Both the position numbers and the translations under genes were made by a program. A stretch of DNA of 64,000 bases, from contig NZ_CP074371.1 in NCBI RefSeq assembly GCF_018362975.1, positions 2,232,001 through 2,296,000 on the forward strand, read 5' to 3'. This stretch comes from Nocardia tengchongensis (GTDB taxonomy: Bacteria; Actinomycetota; Actinomycetes; Mycobacteriales; Mycobacteriaceae). The notes beneath the pieces are model-generated. The model did not search any database. It had not been told where the DNA came from and saw nothing but the letters and a program-made list of their open reading frames with translations. The stretch's first letter is position 1. Each line of letters begins with the position of its first letter. Below are positions 17,635 through 26,555 of the stretch, in pieces.

Positions 17635-19002
17635 ATGCCCCACCCCGACCTCGAGCGCCGACTGACCGACCTGATCGAGGAGCACGGAGTCCCCGGCGCG
17701 CAAGTGGCGGTGCTGACCGGCGGCCGTATCCACGACGCGGCGGCAGGGGTACTGAACACCGCGACAGGCGTTGTGGCGACCACGGATTCGGTGTTCCAGA
17801 TCGGCTCGGTCACCAAGGCCTGGACCGCGACCCTGATCATGCAGCTCGCCGCCGACACACTGATCGACCTCGACGCCCCGGTGCGCCGCTATCTGCCCGA
17901 ATTCCGGGTGCGCGACGAGACGGCCGCCGCGGCGATCACCATCCGGCAGTTGCTGTCCCACACCTCCGGCATCGACGGCGACCTGTTCCTCGACACCGGG
18001 CGCGGCGCCGACGCGGTCGAGAAGTTCCTGCCCGCCATCGCCGACGCCGGGCAGGTGCACCGGCCCGGTGCGATGTTCTCCTACTGCAACAGCGGCTACG
18101 TCGTGCTCGGCCGACTCCTGGAAGTGCTGCGCGGCAAGCCTTTCGACGCGGTACTGCGCGAACGACTGGTGGCACCGCTCGGGCTGACCCGGGTCGCCAC
18201 CGACGCCGACGCGGCCATCCTGTTCCGAGCCGCCGTCGGGCACACCGGATTCGCGCCGGAGACCGGACCCCAGCCCGCACCGGTGTGGGCGCTACCGGCC
18301 TCCAACGCCCCCGCCGGCGCCCGGCTCGCGATGTCCGCGCGCGACCTGCTCGGCTTCGCCCGGCTGCACTTGTCCGGCGGCCGCACCGCCGACGGTGTCG
18401 CGCTGCTCCCCGAAGCTCTGGTCCGGGAGATGACCCGGCCACAGGTCGAGGTGCCCGACATCGGATACGGCACCCACTGGGGTGCGGGCTGGCAGCTGTT
18501 CGATCCGGCCGGAAGCGGCGTGTTCGGGCATGACGGCAGCACCATCGGCCAGAACGCCTTCCTGCGCATCGCACCCGCCGCCGGAGTCGCGATCACCGTG
18601 CTGGCCAACGGCGGCAATGCTTTCGCGCTCTACCGGGACCTGGTCGAAGACCTGCTGTGGGAGCACGCGGGCGTCCGGCTGCCCGCCCGCGCCGTGCCGC
18701 CCGCCCGGCCGGAACCGGTCGACGCCGCACTGGTCAGCGGGCGCTACCGCTCGGCCATGTACGAGCACGCCATCGACGTCGACCCCGACGGCCGCGCCTG
18801 GCTCTCCACGATCCCGCTCACCCCCGAGGCGGCCCTGGTCTCCGTCCCGGACCGCATCGAACTGCTGCACCTGCGCCCCGACGCCCTGATCGCCGCCCAC
18901 CCGATCCGTGGCCGCCACACCGTCTACGGCCTGATCAATGGCGACGGCCACGCCGCCGCCCGCTACCTGCACACCAGCCGGGCCATGCCCCGCCAGCCCT
19001 GA
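17635..19002 (+). CDS. Serine beta-lactamase-like (class C / PBP-type) hydrolase
   Basis: 455 residues. The active-site motifs of the beta-lactamase/transpeptidase-like family are present: SVTK (nucleophile Ser and Lys) in IGSVTKAWT, the Tyr motif YCN in FSYCNSGY, and HDG in FGHDGST in place of KTG. A C-terminal lipocalin-like region of about 100 residues follows. No signal peptide is visible, so a cytosolic esterase or peptidase role is more likely than antibiotic resistance. ATG at 17635 has GGAG 9 bp upstream. The upstream 80 bp separates it from the divergent PH-like membrane protein gene. Confidence 0.88.
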   Translation: MPHPDLERRLTDLIEEHGVPGAQVAVLTGGRIHDAAAGVLNTATGVVATTDSVFQIGSVTKAWTATLIMQLAADTLIDLDAPVRRYLPEFRVRDETAAAAITIRQLLSHTSGIDGDLFLDTGRGADAVEKFLPAIADAGQVHRPGAMFSYCNSGYVVLGRLLEVLRGKPFDAVLRERLVAPLGLTRVATDADAAILFRAAVGHTGFAPETGPQPAPVWALPASNAPAGARLAMSARDLLGFARLHLSGGRTADGVALLPEALVREMTRPQVEVPDIGYGTHWGAGWQLFDPAGSGVFGHDGSTIGQNAFLRIAPAAGVAITVLANGGNAFALYRDLVEDLLWEHAGVRLPARAVPPARPEPVDAALVSGRYRSAMYEHAIDVDPDGRAWLSTIPLTPEAALVSVPDRIELLHLRPDALIAAHPIRGRHTVYGLINGDGHAAARYLHTSRAMPRQP

Positions 19003-19009
19003 TCCGAGC

Positions 19010-19599
19010 TCAGTTCAGGTCGGCAGCTGAGGCCACGACCACACCGAAGAGGTCGGCCACGGTGGCCAGGGCGCTGTCGTGCAGCTGCGCGGCGCTCACC
19101 TCGCCGACCGCGGACTTCAAGGGGCGGGTGGCGCAGGCGTCGGCGACCACGGTCACGTGATCGCCGCGCAGGAACGCGCCCTGGGCGGTGAAGGCCACGC
19201 ACATGTGGGTCATGAAACCGGCGATGACGAGCCGGTCGCGGCCCGCGGCGTCCACCCGGTCGGCGAGATCGGTGCCGACGAAGCCGTTCGGAACCTGCTT
19301 CACCACAACGGGTTCGCCCTCGATGGGGGCGACGCGGGGATGGATGCGGCCGATCTCGGCGGTGATGTCGTAGGGGGTTCCCGGGCCGCCGTCGTTGACG
19401 ACGTGAATGACCGGGGCACCGGCGCGGCGGGCGCGGGCCAGCAGGTCGGCGGCGGCGTCGAGAGCGGGCCCCAGCCGGTCAGCTCCATGACGCCGCGGGT
19501 GTAGTTGTTCTGGTAGTCGATCAGGATCAGGGTCGCGTCGGCCAGGGTGGCGACGGTCTGATCGAGGCCGCTGAGATCGCGCAAAGTCTGTGCGGACAT
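19010..19599 (-). pseudogene. Isochorismatase-family hydrolase, broken by a single-base frameshift
   Basis: ATG 19599 follows a strong GGAGG. The first 45 codons carry the typical start (DATLILIDYQNNYTRGVMEL, catalytic Asp in LIDYQ); after the frameshift, the rest (FVGTDLADRVDAAGRDRLV, then IAGFMTHMCVAFTA with the catalytic Cys) continues in another frame to the normal end at 19010. The break maps to a run of four C on the plus strand (19469-19472); one more base would give TGWGPALDAAADLLARARRAG and restore about 196 residues. Family members hydrolyse ether or amide bonds of small compounds. Divergent from a GlxA-type regulator, a frequent pairing; that gene is broken too. Confidence 0.8.
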
Positions 19600-19733
19600 G
19601 GGGATTCCTCCGAGGATTCGAGGTCCGGACCGCCCGGTGCGGTGGACGTTTTCCACGCTATGGGCCCGCGGTCGTGTCGGAAATGTCATGTAACCTGCAG
19701 ATCCGGACATCGTGGTGGGAGGGACGACCAGCC

Positions 19734-20326
19734 GTGGAAACCGTCGAGCGCTTCGTGGTCATCGTGCTGTTCGATCGTGTCGACCTGCTCGACGTCACCG
19801 GGCCGCCGGAAGTCTTCGCGCTGCTGCAACGAGAGATGAACGGGGCCACCGGATATCACGTAGCGCTGGCCGCCGAGACCCTCGACCCGGTGACCACCTC
19901 CGCCGGGGTGCGGGTACTGCCCGACGTCACCTTCGCCGAGCTCGCCGGCCGCCGAATCGACACGCTCGTGGTGCCGGGCTCGGTCGAGGTGGACGGCGAC
20001 GGGCGGGTGCGGGCGCTCAGCGACCCGGCCGTGGTCGCGCGGGTGCGCGAGCTCGCCGCCCGGACGCGGCGGGTCGCCTCGGTCTGCGTCGGCGCGCACA
20101 TCCTCGCCGACGCCGGACTCCTCGACGGCACGGCACCACACCGGCGGCCTACATCGAGTCCGCCCGTGTCGAATTCGCCCGCAATCAGCTCGAGACCACC
20201 GACCACACGCTGGAACGGGTGGCGACCCTGAGCGGATTCAATACCACCGACACCCTCACCCGGGCCTTCCGGCGCACGCTGGACACGACGCCTACGGAGT
20301 ATCGAAACCGCTTCCGGATCAACTGA
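19734..20326 (+). pseudogene. GlxA/AraC-family regulator (DJ-1/PfpI plus HTH) with large internal deletion
   Basis: GTG 19734 has GGAGGG 9 bp upstream. The first 130 or so residues are the DJ-1/PfpI-like sensor domain (VIVLFDRVDLLDVTGPPEVF, then VASVCVGAHILADAGLLDG). Directly after LLDGT the coding sense jumps, with a change of frame, to the end of an AraC HTH domain: TTPAAYIESARVEFARNQLE, then FNTTDTLTRAFRR. About 150 residues that normally join these parts are missing. The junction lies on a repeated GGCAC (20127-20131 and 20132-20136), which suggests microhomology-mediated deletion. It is certainly non-functional as an AraC regulator. It would have controlled the divergent isochorismatase gene. 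Confidence 0.8.
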
Positions 20327-21124
20327 TCACGCCTCCAGCGCGACCGCCGCCTCCGCGGTGTACACCAGGAACGTCAGGCTCTCCTGGAAGTACAGCTGCA
20401 CCGTCTCGGCATCGTGGGCGAGATAGCCGATGGACAGGTCCTGACCCACCTGCAGGTCGAAATCGCCACCGCGCGTGGACAACACGAACGCGCCGTCGAT
20501 GGCCGGGGCCCAGATGATCTCGCCGTCGATGAGCCGCTCGATGTGGGTGCGGATCGGGTGGCCGTGGTCGGAGGTCTCGCTCACCGCCGTGTACAGATCC
20601 GCCGACAGCAGCACCGAATACGGCCCGTCCACACCGGCCAGCCGCAGCTTGCTCAAGGCCTGAGCCACCGCTTCCGGGGCCAGCCGCGGATCACTGGGCA
20701 GCTTCACCGGCTCGCACGACGTGGCCGAACGGATACCGGTGATCCCGGCCGCCGGATAGCCCTCGAAAATCGCCCGGTCCTCGGCGAACGCGATCTTCTT
20801 GGCCGCCGCCTTCACCGGGTCCAGATCGGCGTCCTGCGCGCCGCGCTCCACCGTGTCGAGCTCCGCGCGCGAGAGCGCGAACGGCACCCGTAATTCGACC
20901 AGCGGAACCACCGCGCGCCGCCGCGCCTGCACACCGTCGCCGGGCGACTCGATCGCCGTGGTGCGGCCGGTGCCCACCGCGGAATAGTCGGCGCCGTGCG
21001 GCCCGGACAGGTCGACGACTCGGCGACCGGCTATGTGCCGCTTGAAGGTTCGCGTCGCCTCCTCCTCGATGGCCTTCCAGGCCTCCGCGGTGATCGGCGC
21101 GAGTTCGCGATGCAGGTTGTTCAT
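20327..21124 (-). CDS. Encapsulin shell protein (family 1, HK97 fold)
   Basis: 265 residues, the usual length for family 1 encapsulins. The start MNNLHRELAPITAEAWKAIEEEA and the segment RRVVDLSGPHGADYSAVGTG are characteristic, as is the C-terminal VGQDLSIGYLAHDAETVQLY followed by ESLTFLVYT. Subunits assemble into a hollow icosahedral nanocompartment that packages a cargo enzyme. The cargo gene, a DyP peroxidase with a C-terminal targeting peptide, ends 37 bp upstream in the same operon. Encapsulin-DyP systems protect against oxidative stress in related mycobacteria. The stop codon is directly adjacent to the end of the GlxA remnant. Confidence 0.95.
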   Translation of the reverse strand: MNNLHRELAPITAEAWKAIEEEATRTFKRHIAGRRVVDLSGPHGADYSAVGTGRTTAIESPGDGVQARRRAVVPLVELRVPFALSRAELDTVERGAQDADLDPVKAAAKKIAFAEDRAIFEGYPAAGITGIRSATSCEPVKLPSDPRLAPEAVAQALSKLRLAGVDGPYSVLLSADLYTAVSETSDHGHPIRTHIERLIDGEIIWAPAIDGAFVLSTRGGDFDLQVGQDLSIGYLAHDAETVQLYFQESLTFLVYTAEAAVALEA

Positions 21125-21161
21125 CCGTCAGCTCCGTTCGGTTCGACGATTTCGTAGCTAC

Positions 21162-22169
21162 TCAACGATTTCGCAGCGCGCCGATTCCCAGCGAGCCGCT
21201 TTCGGCCCCGCCGCCATCGGATTCCGGCGCGCCGGCCACCGCGGCCGCTGGGGCGGGCGCGTCGGGCAGTGCGTCGAAGAACGCCACGGGCGGGGTGAAG
21301 AAGGAGGTGCCGGTGACGGCGGTGGAGAAATCCAGGATGCGGTCGTAGGCGGCGTCCGCGCTGCCCAGGAACATGCGGGTCAGCATGGTCTCGGTCACCG
21401 CCGGATCGTCGGCGTAGGCGATGTAATAGGTGCCGAACTCGCCGTCCTGGACCGAGCCGAACGGCATATTGGCGCGCACGATATTGCCGCTGACCGCCTG
21501 ATCGTTCACGGCCACATGGGAATTCGCGGGCTGCTCGGCCTCGTCGAGCTCGTAGTCGTCGAGTTTCGTTCGCCCGATCACCTTTTCCTGCTCGGTGGTC
21601 GAGAGCGCCTTCCAGGAATCCAGGTCGTGCAGGTACTTCTGCACGATCACGTAACTGCCACCGGCGAATTCGGGATCCTCGTCACCCACCAGCGCGGCGG
21701 TGACGGCGAGCTGACCCTCCGGATTCTCGGTGCCGTCCACGAAACCGAGCAGATCGCGCTGCTCGAAATAGCGGAAGCCCACCGTCTGATCCACGATGGT
21801 GCCCGCCCCGGCCAGCCGTTCGGCCAGCTTCATCGCCAATTCGAAACAGGCGTCCTGGGTTTCGGCCTTGAGGTGGAACAGCAGATCGCCGGGCGTGGCC
21901 GGAGCCTGATGCTTCTCACCCGCGAAACCCGGAAACTCGTGCAGCTGTGCGGGTTTCGGGCCGGCGAATAATCGGTCCCAGGCGGCGGATCCGATGCTCG
22001 TGATGCACGTGAGACCGGAACCGGGGACCCGGAAGCCGACCGAACGGCGCAACCCGGGCAGATCTGCGAGCAAATCCCGCGCCACCGCCTCGCCACCCTC
22101 GTCGATCGTGACGACGAGGAACATGGCAGCCGGTGTGAGCGGGTCGAGGATCGACTGTGGCTCACCCAT
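21162..22169 (-). CDS. Dye-decolorizing peroxidase, encapsulin cargo
   Basis: 335 residues. Haem peroxidase of the DyP family: GXXDG motif in GFVDGTENP with the distal Asp, proximal His in ANSHV and conserved Arg in IVRANMPFG. After the catalytic domain an Ala/Pro-rich linker leads to a C-terminal SGSLGIGALRNR, which matches the LGIGSL-type encapsulin-targeting peptide. The enzyme oxidises organic substrates with hydrogen peroxide inside the shell. ATG 22169 follows TAGGCT (22177-22182) by 7 bp, indicating a leaderless transcript that probably also covers the encapsulin gene. Confidence 0.95.
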   Translation of the reverse strand: MGEPQSILDPLTPAAMFLVVTIDEGGEAVARDLLADLPGLRRSVGFRVPGSGLTCITSIGSAAWDRLFAGPKPAQLHEFPGFAGEKHQAPATPGDLLFHLKAETQDACFELAMKLAERLAGAGTIVDQTVGFRYFEQRDLLGFVDGTENPEGQLAVTAALVGDEDPEFAGGSYVIVQKYLHDLDSWKALSTTEQEKVIGRTKLDDYELDEAEQPANSHVAVNDQAVSGNIVRANMPFGSVQDGEFGTYYIAYADDPAVTETMLTRMFLGSADAAYDRILDFSTAVTGTSFFTPPVAFFDALPDAPAPAAAVAGAPESDGGGAESGSLGIGALRNR

Positions 22170-22243
22170 GGGGCCCAGCCTAGGCGAGGCCGCCGGGCAC
22201 CCACCCTTCCGGTACGGCCGTGTCAGGCTCCCGGCCCCGCCGG

Positions 22244-22570
22244 CTACTTGGCGACCGTCAGCAGAAACGCCACGTCATCGATGGCTTTCACACTGTGCCG
22301 GGCATTCGGAATGACGATTAGGTCACCCGCCGAGCCCTTCCACTCGTTGGCGCCGCTGATCAGCACGAGTACACCGCTGATCACGACCAGCGTCGCCTCA
22401 CCCGGATTCTCGTGCTCGGCCAGCGTCTGTCCGGCCGTCAGCGCGATCACAGTCTGCCGCAGGCTGTGCGCGTGGCCACCGTAGATGGTCGACGAGCTAC
22501 GCCCGCTCGAGGCGGTCGCGGCCAGCTTCAGCTGCTGGCGAGCAACCGCGGTCAGCGACTTCTTGTCCAT
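22244..22570 (-). CDS. Small cupin-domain protein
   Basis: 108 residues forming a single cupin barrel: LRQTVIALTAGQTLAEHENP carries the first conserved motif with a His and Glu, and GDLIVIPNARHSVKAIDD the second with His. Such proteins bind a metal and act as small-molecule dioxygenases, isomerases or sensors; nothing here tells which. ATG 22570 follows a short leader containing GGCGAAAGGC. It lies alone between folA and the DyP-encapsulin operon, all on the same strand. Confidence 0.85.
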   Translation of the reverse strand: MDKKSLTAVARQQLKLAATASSGRSSSTIYGGHAHSLRQTVIALTAGQTLAEHENPGEATLVVISGVLVLISGANEWKGSAGDLIVIPNARHSVKAIDDVAFLLTVAK

Positions 22571-22675
22571 GGACTGCCTTTCGCCGGAGTATCGCTGAGT
22601 ATGCCGGACACACCCGGGCGACTCGCCGGTTTCGAGGCGGTGTTTGCAGGAATTGCCGGACGAGGAATGGTCGCG

Positions 22676-23188
22676 TTATCGCCCCGCCTCCCCGGGCTTG
22701 ACGGGCCGCGTATAACGGCGGAAGCGATAGCGCAGACCCGTCGAGGACTCGCGCCAGTCCGCGGCCTCGGTTCGCCACTGCCGGTCGATCGCCGGGGCCC
22801 GGGTGTCGCCGTCGATCTCCGCGTCGATCTCGGTGACGATCAACTCGGTCGCGAAAGGCATTGCGGCACGATAGATCTCGCCGCCACCCATGATCCACAC
22901 CGACTTCCCGGCCGTCATGTCCAGAGCCTCGTCCAGGGAACCGGCGCGTTCCGCGCCGTCCACCGACCAGTCCGGCTGCCGGGTCACGACGATATTGCGA
23001 CGCCCGTCCAGCGGCCGGAAACGCGCGGGCAGCGAATCCCACGTCTTACGGCCCATCACCACCGGATGCCCGAAGGTGACGTCCTTGAAATGCGCCATGT
23101 CCTCGGGCACGCGCCACGGAATCGTGTTGTCCCGCCCGATGATTCCCTGCGTCGTCTGCGCCCAGATCAGGCCGACGGTCCTGCTCAC
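22676..23188 (-). CDS. folA: Dihydrofolate reductase
   Basis: 170 residues, standard bacterial DHFR size. Key elements: GLIWAQTTQGIIGRDNTIPW (Met20-loop region), the Asp-type substrate residue region VPEDMAHFKDVT, GHPVVMGRKTWDSLP for NADPH binding, and VWIMGGGEIY near the C-terminus. Reduces dihydrofolate to tetrahydrofolate with NADPH. It follows thyA by 19 bp, the usual pairing in which DHFR regenerates the folate oxidised by thymidylate synthase. Confidence 0.95.
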   Translation of the reverse strand: MSRTVGLIWAQTTQGIIGRDNTIPWRVPEDMAHFKDVTFGHPVVMGRKTWDSLPARFRPLDGRRNIVVTRQPDWSVDGAERAGSLDEALDMTAGKSVWIMGGGEIYRAAMPFATELIVTEIDAEIDGDTRAPAIDRQWRTEAADWRESSTGLRYRFRRYTRPVKPGEAGR

Positions 23189-23207
23189 GCCGCAATCACT
23201 CCCGTAC

Positions 23208-24014
23208 TCACACTGCCACCGGCGCCTTGATCGCCGGATGATGCTGGTAGCCCTGGATTTCCACGTCCTCGTACGCGTAGTCGAACAGCGAGGGCGCCGG
23301 CCGCAGATGCAGCGCCGGGAACGGGTAGGGCTCGCGGCTGAGCTGCTCGCGCACCTGGTTCACGTGATTGTCGTAGATGTGCACGTCGCCGCCGGTCCAG
23401 ATGAACTCGCCCGGTAGCAGCTCGGTCTGCTGCGCCACCATCAGGGTCAGCAGCGCGTAGCTGGCGATATTGAACGGCACGCCGAGGAACAGGTCGGCGC
23501 TGCGCTGATACAGCTGGCACGACAGCTTGCCGTCGGCCACATAGAACTGGAAGAAGGCGTGGCACGGCGCGAGGGCCATCCGGTCCAGCTCGGCCACATT
23601 CCACGCCGACACGATCATGCGGCGCGAATCCGGGTCGGTGCGCAGCGTCTGCAGCACCTGGGAGATCTGATCGATGTGGGTGCCGTCCGGGGACGGCCAG
23701 GACCGCCACTGCACGCCGTAGACCGGGCCCAATTCGCCCTGCGCGTCGGCCCATTCGTCCCAGATGGTGACGCCGTGCTCCTGCAGCCAGCTCACATTCG
23801 AGTCACCGCGCAGGAACCACAGCAACTCGTAGACGATCGACTTGAGATGCACCTTCTTGGTGGTGATCAGCGGGAAGCCCTGCGACAGGTCGTAGCGCAG
23901 CTGATGTCCGAAGATGCTGCGCGTGCCGGTGCCGGTGCGATCCGCCTTCGGGGTGCCGGACTCCAGCACCAGTCGGAGCAGGTCCTCGTACTGGGTATCT
24001 CGAGCGCTCTCCAC
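23208..24014 (-). CDS. thyA: Thymidylate synthase
   Basis: Methylates dUMP to dTMP using methylene-tetrahydrofolate. Conserved parts include [19 protein letters not shown], the WFLRGDSN segment, the catalytic Cys in [13 protein letters not shown], and [20 protein letters not shown] in the dUMP site. GTG at 24014 gives 268 residues and lies 8 bp after a TAAGCT -10 element (24023-24028), so a leaderless start is likely; a TTG at 24023 would overlap the -10 element. It forms an operon with folA and is divergent from cobF with only about 20 bp between the start codons. Confidence 0.95.
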   Translation of the reverse strand: MESARDTQYEDLLRLVLESGTPKADRTGTGTRSIFGHQLRYDLSQGFPLITTKKVHLKSIVYELLWFLRGDSNVSWLQEHGVTIWDEWADAQGELGPVYGVQWRSWPSPDGTHIDQISQVLQTLRTDPDSRRMIVSAWNVAELDRMALAPCHAFFQFYVADGKLSCQLYQRSADLFLGVPFNIASYALLTLMVAQQTELLPGEFIWTGGDVHIYDNHVNQVREQLSREPYPFPALHLRPAPSLFDYAYEDVEIQGYQHHPAIKAPVAV

Positions 24015-24034
24015 GCCTGGCAAGCTTACGCATC

Positions 24035-24799
24035 GTGCGAAAACTGTTTGTGATCGGAATCGGGGCGGGGGACCCGGACCAGGTGACGGTGCAGGCCCTC
24101 AAGGCGATGCGCCAGGTAGACGTGTTCTTTCTGATCGGCAAGGGGGCCGAGAAGCAGGAGCTGACGGATGTGCGCGCCGCCATCCTGGCCGAACACGTGC
24201 AGCAGCCGCACACGATCGTCGAGATCACCGACCCGCCGCGCGACCGGACCGTGCCCGCCCGCCACGCCGACGCCGCCTACCAGGGCGCGGTCGCCGACTG
24301 GCACGAGGCGCGCGCCGAACTGCTGGAGCGTGCCTTCGCCGAAACCGACGGCGTCGGCGGCATTCTCGTCTGGGGCGACCCGTCGCTCTACGACAGCACC
24401 CTGCGCATCGTGGAACGAGTGCTCGAACGCGGCAACCTCCGCTTCGACTACGACGTCATCCCCGGCATCACCAGCATCCAAGCCCTGGCCGCCGCCCACC
24501 GCACCGTGCTGCACGAAATCGGCGAACCCCTGCACATCACCACCGGCCGCCGCCTGCGCGACGAGGGCCTCGCCGACGGCCAGTCCACCCTGGTGATGCT
24601 CGACGGCGAATGCTCCTTCACCCAACTCCCCGGCGACGACGTCTACATCTGGTGGGGCGCCTACCTCGGCATGCCCGACGAGGTCGTCATCGAGGGCCCG
24701 CTGCGCGTCGTCGAGAACCGCATCACCCGCCGCCGCGCCGCCCTCCGCGAAGCCAAGGGCTGGATCATGGACATCTACCTACTGCGCCGCTCGCTCTAG
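24035..24799 (+). CDS. cobF: Precorrin-6A synthase (deacetylating)
   Basis: 254 residues, a SAM-dependent methyltransferase of the tetrapyrrole methylase family. The N-terminal [17 protein letters not shown] carries the glycine-rich loop, [14 protein letters not shown] the substrate-contact segment, and [20 protein letters not shown] the second conserved block specific to CobF-type enzymes. It acts in aerobic cobalamin biosynthesis, methylating C1 and removing the acetyl group of precorrin-5. GTG start without clear Shine-Dalgarno; the tight divergent arrangement with thyA leaves little room for separate promoters. No other cob gene is in the window, so cobF is isolated. Confidence 0.92.
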   Translation: MRKLFVIGIGAGDPDQVTVQALKAMRQVDVFFLIGKGAEKQELTDVRAAILAEHVQQPHTIVEITDPPRDRTVPARHADAAYQGAVADWHEARAELLERAFAETDGVGGILVWGDPSLYDSTLRIVERVLERGNLRFDYDVIPGITSIQALAAAHRTVLHEIGEPLHITTGRRLRDEGLADGQSTLVMLDGECSFTQLPGDDVYIWWGAYLGMPDEVVIEGPLRVVENRITRRRAALREAKGWIMDIYLLRRSL

Positions 24800-24918
24800 C
24801 GGAGCCGCTCACACCGCGCGCTGATCCGCTCGGGTGTCGGGGGCCGGGGTTAGGGTGGAGGCCGATCGTCCAGGTCGCAGGCTTCCGGGTGGATGCCTCG
24901 GGGATTGGAGGAGATCCG

Positions 24919-25785
24919 TTGCCCGAACTACCGGAGATAGTGGCGCTCGAGCAGTTTCTGGTCGAGCATGCGGTGGGGGCCGTGGTCGGGCGTGTCGACG
25001 TGGCCGCGCTGAGTGTTCTGAAGACCTTCGATCCGCCGGCGACCGCGCTGTCCGGGCGCGACGTGACCGGGGTGGGGCACTGGGGCAAGCACCTCGGAAT
25101 GGATTGCGACGGGCTGTGGTTGATCACCCACCTGTCGCGCGGCGGCTGGTTGCGCTGGATCGACGAGCCCGGCGCCAACCCGCCCAAGCCCGGTAAGGGC
25201 CCGCTCGCCCTGCGTGTGCACTTCTTCACCCCCGAAGGGGCCACGCCCGCCTTCGATCTCACCGAGGCGGGCACCAAGAAGCGCCTGGCCGTGTGGGTTA
25301 CGGCCGACCCGCTCTCGGTGCCCGGCATCGCCCGCCTCGGCCCAGACGCCCTCGCGGTCGGCGAACCCGAATTCGCCGAAATCCTCGGCGGCACCTCCCA
25401 GCGCGTCAAGAACGCCCTCACCGACCAGACCCTGCTGGCCGGCATCGGCAACGCCTACTCCGACGAAATCCTGCACACCGCAAAACTTTCGCCGTTCGCC
25501 AACTCCGGCACCCTGGACGCCCAGCAGGTGTCGCGCCTCTACAACGCCATGCGCGCCACCCTCTCCGACGCCATCGAACGCTCCGTCGGCCAGGACGCCG
25601 CCCGCCTCAAGGGCGAAAAGCGTTCCGGCTTCCAGGTTCACGCCCGCACCGGCCTGCCCTGCCCCGTCTGCGGCGACACCGTCCGCGAAGTCTCCTACGC
25701 GGACAAGTCCTTCCAGTACTGCCCCACCTGCCAGACCGCCGGCAAGATCCTCGCCGACCGCCGCATGTCCCGCCTCCTGAAGTAG
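24919..25785 (+). CDS. Fpg/Nei-family DNA glycosylase
   Basis: 288 residues from TTG 24919, which has GGAGGAG upstream and yields the required N-terminus (M)PELPE with the catalytic Pro2 and Glu3. The helix-two-turn-helix region lies around TLLAGIGNAYSDEILH, and the zinc finger is CPVCGDT...CPTCQ near the C-terminus. It excises oxidised bases and nicks the abasic site. Residues suggest the actinobacterial Fpg/Nei-like subgroup rather than the main MutM next to rnc, but assignment between MutM and Nei2 is uncertain. Confidence 0.9.
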   Translation: MPELPEIVALEQFLVEHAVGAVVGRVDVAALSVLKTFDPPATALSGRDVTGVGHWGKHLGMDCDGLWLITHLSRGGWLRWIDEPGANPPKPGKGPLALRVHFFTPEGATPAFDLTEAGTKKRLAVWVTADPLSVPGIARLGPDALAVGEPEFAEILGGTSQRVKNALTDQTLLAGIGNAYSDEILHTAKLSPFANSGTLDAQQVSRLYNAMRATLSDAIERSVGQDAARLKGEKRSGFQVHARTGLPCPVCGDTVREVSYADKSFQYCPTCQTAGKILADRRMSRLLK

Positions 25786-25800
25786 CGCCGGCGGGACAGC

Positions 25801-26217
25801 TCAGCGGTTGTCCGGGTGGGTCACTTTCTGGACCTCGACCAATCCGGCCAGGCCGATGAAGTCGTCCGGATTGACTGTGTACAACGGCAGTCCGTGCACC
25901 GAAGCGATGGCCGCGATCATCAGATCCACCCGGCGCGGCTTGGGATTGCGCCCGGCGGCGATCACCGACGCGACGATGTGCCCGAATCGGCGGGCCGCTC
26001 GGGTGTCGAAGGGGAGCGGTTCGAACAGGGCCTCGGCATTCTGGAGGCGCTCGATTCGCTGGGCCCGTTCGCCCGGGTCGATCACGTAGTGCGGTCCGGC
26101 TGCGAGCTCGGCCATCGTCACGGCGCTGACCAGCAACTCGCCGGGCAGCTCCGCTGGATCGAGGGCCTCGAGCAGGATCAGGACATTCGTGTCGACCAGG
26201 CCGCGGCCGAGTGTCAT
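25801..26217 (-). CDS. vapC: VapC-type PIN-domain ribonuclease toxin
   Basis: 138 residues with the PIN-domain acidic residues: Asp in GLVDTNVLI, Glu in VTMAELAAG, Asp in RRVDLMIAAIA and Asp in VNPDDFIGL. VapC toxins cleave structured RNAs, usually tRNA or rRNA, when the antitoxin is degraded. The start overlaps the upstream antitoxin gene stop as ATGA. The 3' end lies 15 bp from the convergent glycosylase gene. Confidence 0.9.
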   Translation of the reverse strand: MTLGRGLVDTNVLILLEALDPAELPGELLVSAVTMAELAAGPHYVIDPGERAQRIERLQNAEALFEPLPFDTRAARRFGHIVASVIAAGRNPKPRRVDLMIAAIASVHGLPLYTVNPDDFIGLAGLVEVQKVTHPDNR

Positions 26218-26534
26218 TCGCCGTGCTCCTCGGCGAATTCTCCACGGCGGTAGGCGCGGTCGTACGGGTCGTACAGCGAATCGTCGATGACTTCTGCCGG
26301 ATCATGCTCGGATCCGGTTGTGGGACTCGACAGTCCGCCGAAGGCCGCGATGGCCTCGGCCAATGGAACTGCCGCGCGCCGCCGCAGATTCCGGTGCGGA
26401 ACCAGGTCCGCGACGGGCGTTCCGTCAACCGTGATGGTGTACGAACGCCCGGCGCGGACCTCGCGAAGGACCCGGCTCGCATCGTTCCGCAGTTCCCGCT
26501 GGGGGATCTCCGGAAGTTCCGCAGGACTTGTCAT
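26214..26534 (-). CDS. vapB: VapB-type antitoxin (Phd/YefM fold)
   Basis: 106 residues. The N-terminal half is a Phd/YefM DNA-binding fold (REVRAGRSYTITVDGTPVAD, with preceding LRNDASRVLREV), and the acidic C-terminal half (DDSLYDPYDRAYRRGEFAEE) is the toxin-neutralising tail. It is expected to bind and inhibit the downstream VapC and to autorepress the operon. Translation is coupled to vapC through the ATGA overlap. Confidence 0.88.
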   Translation of the reverse strand: MTSPAELPEIPQRELRNDASRVLREVRAGRSYTITVDGTPVADLVPHRNLRRRAAVPLAEAIAAFGGLSSPTTGSEHDPAEVIDDSLYDPYDRAYRRGEFAEEHGE

Positions 26535-26555
26535 ATGCCCAGGGTACGGGATTGT

